Positions 60,988 to 64,000 of a DNA stretch of 64,000 nucleotides are shown here, in pieces; the first letter of the stretch is position 1; every line of letters begins with the position of its first letter. Below the pieces are notes generated by a model, which made no database searches, was not told the DNA's origin, and saw nothing but the letters and a program-made list of their open reading frames with translations. A program made the translations under genes and the position numbers. The DNA comes from Microlunatus soli (lineage in GTDB: Bacteria > Actinomycetota > Actinomycetes > Propionibacteriales > Propionibacteriaceae): contig NZ_LT629772.1 of assembly GCF_900105385.1 (NCBI RefSeq), positions 248,001 through 312,000 of the forward strand. Reading direction: 5' to 3'.

Positions 60988-62604
60988 ATGATCGATGGCA
61001 GCGGGCTGATGAACACGGCCCTCGGGGCGGCGGGTGTCGATCCGTCCTGCCTGGCCACCGACCAACTTCTCCACCAGGTGACAGCCTTCCACTGGCTGGC
61101 CCGCGCCACCTCGAACAGCAATCTCCGCCTCGCAGCCGCCTGGGCTGACCGTTTCCCTGCCGACAGCATCACGGCCTACCAACTGGCCATCCCCGGCGGC
61201 GACCGTCCCATCCGACCCGGCGGCGACGGGACGCCCGAGTTCACCCGGTTCTGCGTCACCGGCCTCGCCGCGACCATGCACAAGTCCACCGGCACAGCCG
61301 AACGGATCATCGCCGACGCCCTCGATCTGCGCCACCGCCTCCCGCACCTATGGCAGCGACTCTGCAACAACGAGGTCGACGCCCTCGACTGTCAAACCAT
61401 CGCCCGCCAGTCTCGACACCTCACACTCGAGCAAGCTCTGGAAGTCGACCGGTCGATCGCTCCGATGGTCGGACGCTGGTCCTGGAACAAACTGCTGGCC
61501 CAACTCGACGCCACGATCATCCGGGTCGATGCCGAGAATGTGAAGAAGCTCGCCGACCAAGCAGCCCACGATGTCGGCGTCTTCATGAATCAAAGCAACG
61601 AGCACGGCATCAAAGGCATCTACATCCTGACCAAGACACCCGCCGGGATCCGGTTCTACGCCCAGGTCAGCCGGATCGCCGACATCCTCGCCCGCCGCGG
61701 ACATCCAGGCAGCAAGAACGAACGAATGGCCGCCGCCATCGACGTGCTCGCCAACCCGCTCGATGCGGTCCGGATGATCGCCGAAGACACCGCACCAACC
61801 CTCTTCGACCCCGACCCGGACGACGACTCCCTGTTCCCCAAGGCGACAAGCCACGACGCCGACACCGAGACAACCGATCCGACGGCATCCGAGCCGGCGG
61901 CGCCGACCCACGACGCAAACGCCGAACAGGACCAGCCCGACGATGAGCCGGCACCGGATCCCCAGGACGGCGGCGGCCAGTCGAACCGGTTCCCGCGTGT
62001 TGATCAACACCGGCATTTGGCAGAGCTCGCGATCGCGGCGATCGGCCAGATCGACCCGGCGAAGTTCCGCCCCGACGCGACCTTGTATGTGCACATTGCA
62101 CAGGAGACGTTGCGAGCCGGCCTCGGCGTGACCAGGGTCGAAGACATCGGCCCGATGATCTCCAGCCTGGTCGCCGACTGGCTCGGCCACTGCAACATCA
62201 CCCTCAAACCCGTCATCGACCTCAACGTCGACATGACACCCTGCGATGCGTATGAGGTCCCGCGGGCGATGCGGGAACGGATGTTCCTCAAATACCCGAC
62301 CAGCAGATTCCCCTTCTCCGGAGCCGACGGACGCCATCTCGATCTTGATCACACCATCCCCTACACGCCCGGACGACCGGCACAAACGAGAGAGGACAAC
62401 CTCTGCCCCGACGGTCGGCGGGAACACAATGTGATCACCCACGGTCACTGGCGGCGGCGACAACCCGAGCCCGGAACCTTCCTGTTCCGGGCGCCGCGCG
62501 ATGGCAGAGTGTTCCTGGTCGACCAGACCGGCAGCCACGACTTCGGTTGTGGACAATTCGCCCAACACATCTGGCACGCCGCCGCGCCCACAACCCGTAC
62601 CTGA
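60988..62604 (+). CDS. DUF222/HNH endonuclease-domain protein (13E12 repeat family)
   Basis: This 538-residue protein has an N-terminal DUF222 region (QLLHQVTAFHWLARATSNSN, MIAEDTAPTLFDPDPDDD) and an acidic, Pro/Asp-rich linker near residue 300. The C-terminal HNH domain reads LDLDHTIPYTPGRP, TREDNLCPDGRREHNVITHG and HWRRR. These families expand in many copies in actinobacteria and are suspected mobile or conflict genes; no function is proven. The start is taken at ATG 60988, possibly leaderless; a TTG at 60937 is in frame. A truncated relative lies at 334-1038. Confidence 0.88.
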   Translation: MIDGSGLMNTALGAAGVDPSCLATDQLLHQVTAFHWLARATSNSNLRLAAAWADRFPADSITAYQLAIPGGDRPIRPGGDGTPEFTRFCVTGLAATMHKSTGTAERIIADALDLRHRLPHLWQRLCNNEVDALDCQTIARQSRHLTLEQALEVDRSIAPMVGRWSWNKLLAQLDATIIRVDAENVKKLADQAAHDVGVFMNQSNEHGIKGIYILTKTPAGIRFYAQVSRIADILARRGHPGSKNERMAAAIDVLANPLDAVRMIAEDTAPTLFDPDPDDDSLFPKATSHDADTETTDPTASEPAAPTHDANAEQDQPDDEPAPDPQDGGGQSNRFPRVDQHRHLAELAIAAIGQIDPAKFRPDATLYVHIAQETLRAGLGVTRVEDIGPMISSLVADWLGHCNITLKPVIDLNVDMTPCDAYEVPRAMRERMFLKYPTSRFPFSGADGRHLDLDHTIPYTPGRPAQTREDNLCPDGRREHNVITHGHWRRRQPEPGTFLFRAPRDGRVFLVDQTGSHDFGCGQFAQHIWHAAAPTTRT

Positions 62605-62631
62605 CTGTGGCTTGCCGCGTCGAGCAACTTT

Positions 62632-62791
62632 AGCCTTGATCCGCCGATGTGCCGCGTAGCGAGCGGCACCAGACGGGTGCATCGGCGAGGTGCCGCCGCG
62701 AGGGCGGTCTGGTTGACCGTTGAGCGGCGGCAACGCCGCCGCTGTGCCCGGATGGGGTCGCGCAGTAGCGGCACATCGGTGGATCGAGGCT
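62632..62791. repeat. 160-nt element bounded by 24-bp inverted repeats
   Basis: The ends 62632-62655 and 62768-62791 are inverted copies matching at 22 of 24 positions (left end begins AGCCTTGATCCGCC; right end finishes GGATCGAGGCT). Inside, GTGCCGC pairs with GCGGCAC at 62663-62669 to make a short hairpin that competes with the outer stem, and AGCGGCGGC-AAC-GCCGCCGCT forms another. There is no coding sequence. It fits a MITE/REP-like insertion or a structured RNA in the leader of the following regulator. Confidence 0.65.
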
Positions 62792-62797
62792 TAGAAT
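62792..62797 (+). promoter_or_regulatory. Candidate -10 element of the GntR gene
   Basis: TAGAAT lies directly after the right inverted repeat. It overlaps the most upstream ATG (62796), arguing that translation starts later. No convincing -35 is seen. Confidence 0.4.
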
Positions 62798-62813
62798 GAG
62801 GTCACCTGTGACG

Positions 62814-63680
62814 ATGGCGTCGAGGGATCCCGTTCGTTCTCTCAACCCCGGCGGTGATCAGATGCCTCCTTCGACCTCCGCAGGTCGACCTCGCGGTCAC
62901 GAACGCGTCCAGTCGGTCCAATGGGTCACCGACCTGCTCCGGATGGAGGTGCTCCGCACCGGCAGCCGGGACGCGATCCCGAGCGAGGACACCTTGATCA
63001 AAAAGTTCGGGGTCAGTCGCGGAGTGATCCGCGAGGTCCTGCACCTCCTGCGAGAGCAGGGACTGATCGAGCGCGTCCGCGGCGCGGGCACCTTCGTCCT
63101 CGCACCAGGTCCGATCCTTCATCCGGTGGACGAGTCTCGCGATCTGGCTCAGGACGTCAACTCCGTCGCACCCCGGATCGCGATCCGTTGTCGGGCAGTC
63201 AGCCCACAGACATGTACCGCGTTCACTGCCGACAAGCTTGCGGTGCCGGTCGACTCCTCGGTGGTGATCATGGAATCGCTGACGACACTGGACGGTTATC
63301 CGGTGAGCGTACGCACCGCGTTTCTGCCGGCCGAACCGTTCAGCGTGATCCTGGATGACCCTCACATCGATCTCCACCGGTCGCCCTACGAACTGATCAG
63401 TCAGATCATCGGTCAACCGGTCGGAGACACCGACCTGGAGATCAGCTGCTCGAATGCCGACGCGTTGACCGCCGACCTGCTGCGGGTGCCGGTCGGTTTT
63501 GCGCTGCTGGACACCAGCCGGGTGCTGCGGGCGGTGGACGGGACGCCCCTCGAATTCAGTATCAGCCACGCTCGAGCCGACCATCTCGTCTTCACCCACG
63601 TGATGAAGTCATCGGCCGCGCCGGCCCGGGCGTCCTCCCCTGCCGGCGCGACCGTGCGTTACGGCGATCCGTCGATCTGA
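62814..63680 (+). CDS. GntR-family transcriptional regulator (HutC/UTRA type)
   Basis: This regulator of about 288 residues has a GntR winged helix (SRDAIPSEDTLIKKFGVSRG, VIREVLHLLREQGLIERVRG, AGTFVLAP) and a C-terminal UTRA-like ligand domain (VVIMESLTTLDGYPVSVRTA, SPYELISQIIG, LRAVDGTPLEFSISHARADH). Starts at ATG 62796, GTG 62808, ATG 62814 and ATG 62862 are all in frame; 62814 suits the proposed -10. It is convergent with the amidase gene at the window edge. Confidence 0.88.
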   Translation: MASRDPVRSLNPGGDQMPPSTSAGRPRGHERVQSVQWVTDLLRMEVLRTGSRDAIPSEDTLIKKFGVSRGVIREVLHLLREQGLIERVRGAGTFVLAPGPILHPVDESRDLAQDVNSVAPRIAIRCRAVSPQTCTAFTADKLAVPVDSSVVIMESLTTLDGYPVSVRTAFLPAEPFSVILDDPHIDLHRSPYELISQIIGQPVGDTDLEISCSNADALTADLLRVPVGFALLDTSRVLRAVDGTPLEFSISHARADHLVFTHVMKSSAAPARASSPAGATVRYGDPSI

Positions 63681-63706
63681 TCGGCGGATCGCCGAGCGGT
63701 GGCTGC

Positions 63707-64000
63707 TCAGCCGACGAGCAACTGACCGGTCGGAGGTACCAGCAGGTGGTGATCGGTGATCTGCTGCAGAGCGTGCGCAACCCGTAGCACCGTCGCCTCG
63801 GCGAACGGCTTGCCGATCACCTGCATCGACAGCGGCAGGCCGGTCGAACTGAGCCCGACCGGCACGGCAACGGCAGGCAGGCCGGACAGGTTCCAGTGGC
63901 CGGTGTAACTCGGCTTGGCGAGCCGGCTGCTGGCGTCCATCTCGTCAGCTCGCTCGGCCGGTGTGGGCGCCGAGGGCGTGATGATCACGTCGTGATCACT
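63707..64000 (-). CDS. Amidase (amidase-signature family), C-terminal fragment
   Basis: The frame is open to the window edge, so the N-terminal part with the Ser-Ser-Lys triad lies outside. The last 97 residues are typical of the family C-terminus: DVIITPSAPTPAE, GHWNLSGLPAVAVPVGLSST and GLPLSMQVIGKPFAEATVLR. Such enzymes hydrolyse amides; GatA-like or aryl-amidase function cannot be told apart from this part. Confidence 0.85.
   Translation of the reverse strand, partial: SDHDVIITPSAPTPAERADEMDASSRLAKPSYTGHWNLSGLPAVAVPVGLSSTGLPLSMQVIGKPFAEATVLRVAHALQQITDHHLLVPPTGQLLVG

Overview
The window is dense, high-GC DNA from a free-living actinobacterium. The markers are an AdnAB helicase-nuclease pair, a large NAD-dependent glutamate dehydrogenase, MoeZ, DUF3107, DUF1707, DUF2505 and DUF222/HNH (13E12-type) proteins, frequent GTG/TTG starts and many 4-bp ATGA/GTGA gene overlaps. 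Together they suggest Propionibacteriales, perhaps a Microlunatus-like organism; this is inference, because there is no rRNA in the window. I see no tRNA, rRNA or CRISPR array.

Layout. 1-1.4 kb: the tail of a HAD phosphatase and a truncated DUF222/HNH gene. 1.4-8.5 kb (minus): NUDIX-adnA-adnB operon for double-strand break processing. 8.5-11.3 kb: small unknown gene, nitrilase, serB, and divergently an alkyltransferase-like gene. 11.5-13.2 kb: cold-shock protein and a YeeE/YedE sulfur transporter. 13.3-18.1 kb: a two-component system divergent from an ABC exporter and an erythromycin-esterase-like gene.

18.1-24.7 kb is the metabolic highlight: a divergent regulon read as D-apionate catabolism. 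Regulator and lactonase lie on the minus strand; transporter, decarboxylase, oxidoisomerase and a short-chain dehydrogenase lie on the plus strand. A perfect 14-bp palindrome sits between the arms. The model is: MFS import of the aldonate, ApnL opens the lactone, ApnO makes 3-oxo-isoapionate, OiaC decarboxylates it to L-erythrulose. The SDR has no settled role.

24.7-28.8 kb: a CAP-domain protein, an orphan peptide-type binding lipoprotein, a LacI regulator and a repeat-bearing gap. 28.8-34.4 kb: MoeZ, an unusual FAD oxidoreductase fused to a TTC38-like domain, and a TetR-FHA pair. 34.4-39.4 kb: quinone oxidoreductase, HxlR regulator, imine-reductase-like gene with a decayed tandem copy, P450 plus ferredoxin, DUF3107. 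39.4-44.7 kb: a heterodimeric ABC exporter, a VOC protein and a divergent ArsR-type regulator with its operator. 44.8-47.7 kb: a large hairpin, an IS30 element, and a DoxX gene with an operator but no regulator.

47.8-51.2 kb: ferritin-like protein, DEAD-box RNA helicase (apparently a CTG start) and a PHP phosphoesterase. 51.2-54.3 kb: a copper operon (DUF5134, YcnI, CopC-CopD) behind a BlaI/CopY-like palindrome. 54.4-60.7 kb: a winged-helix protein, NAD-glutamate dehydrogenase and a DUF2505 protein. 61.0-64 kb: a full-length DUF222/HNH protein, a 160-nt element bounded by inverted repeats, a GntR regulator and the end of an amidase gene.

Across the window the octamer ATGATCAT is strikingly over-represented for this base composition.
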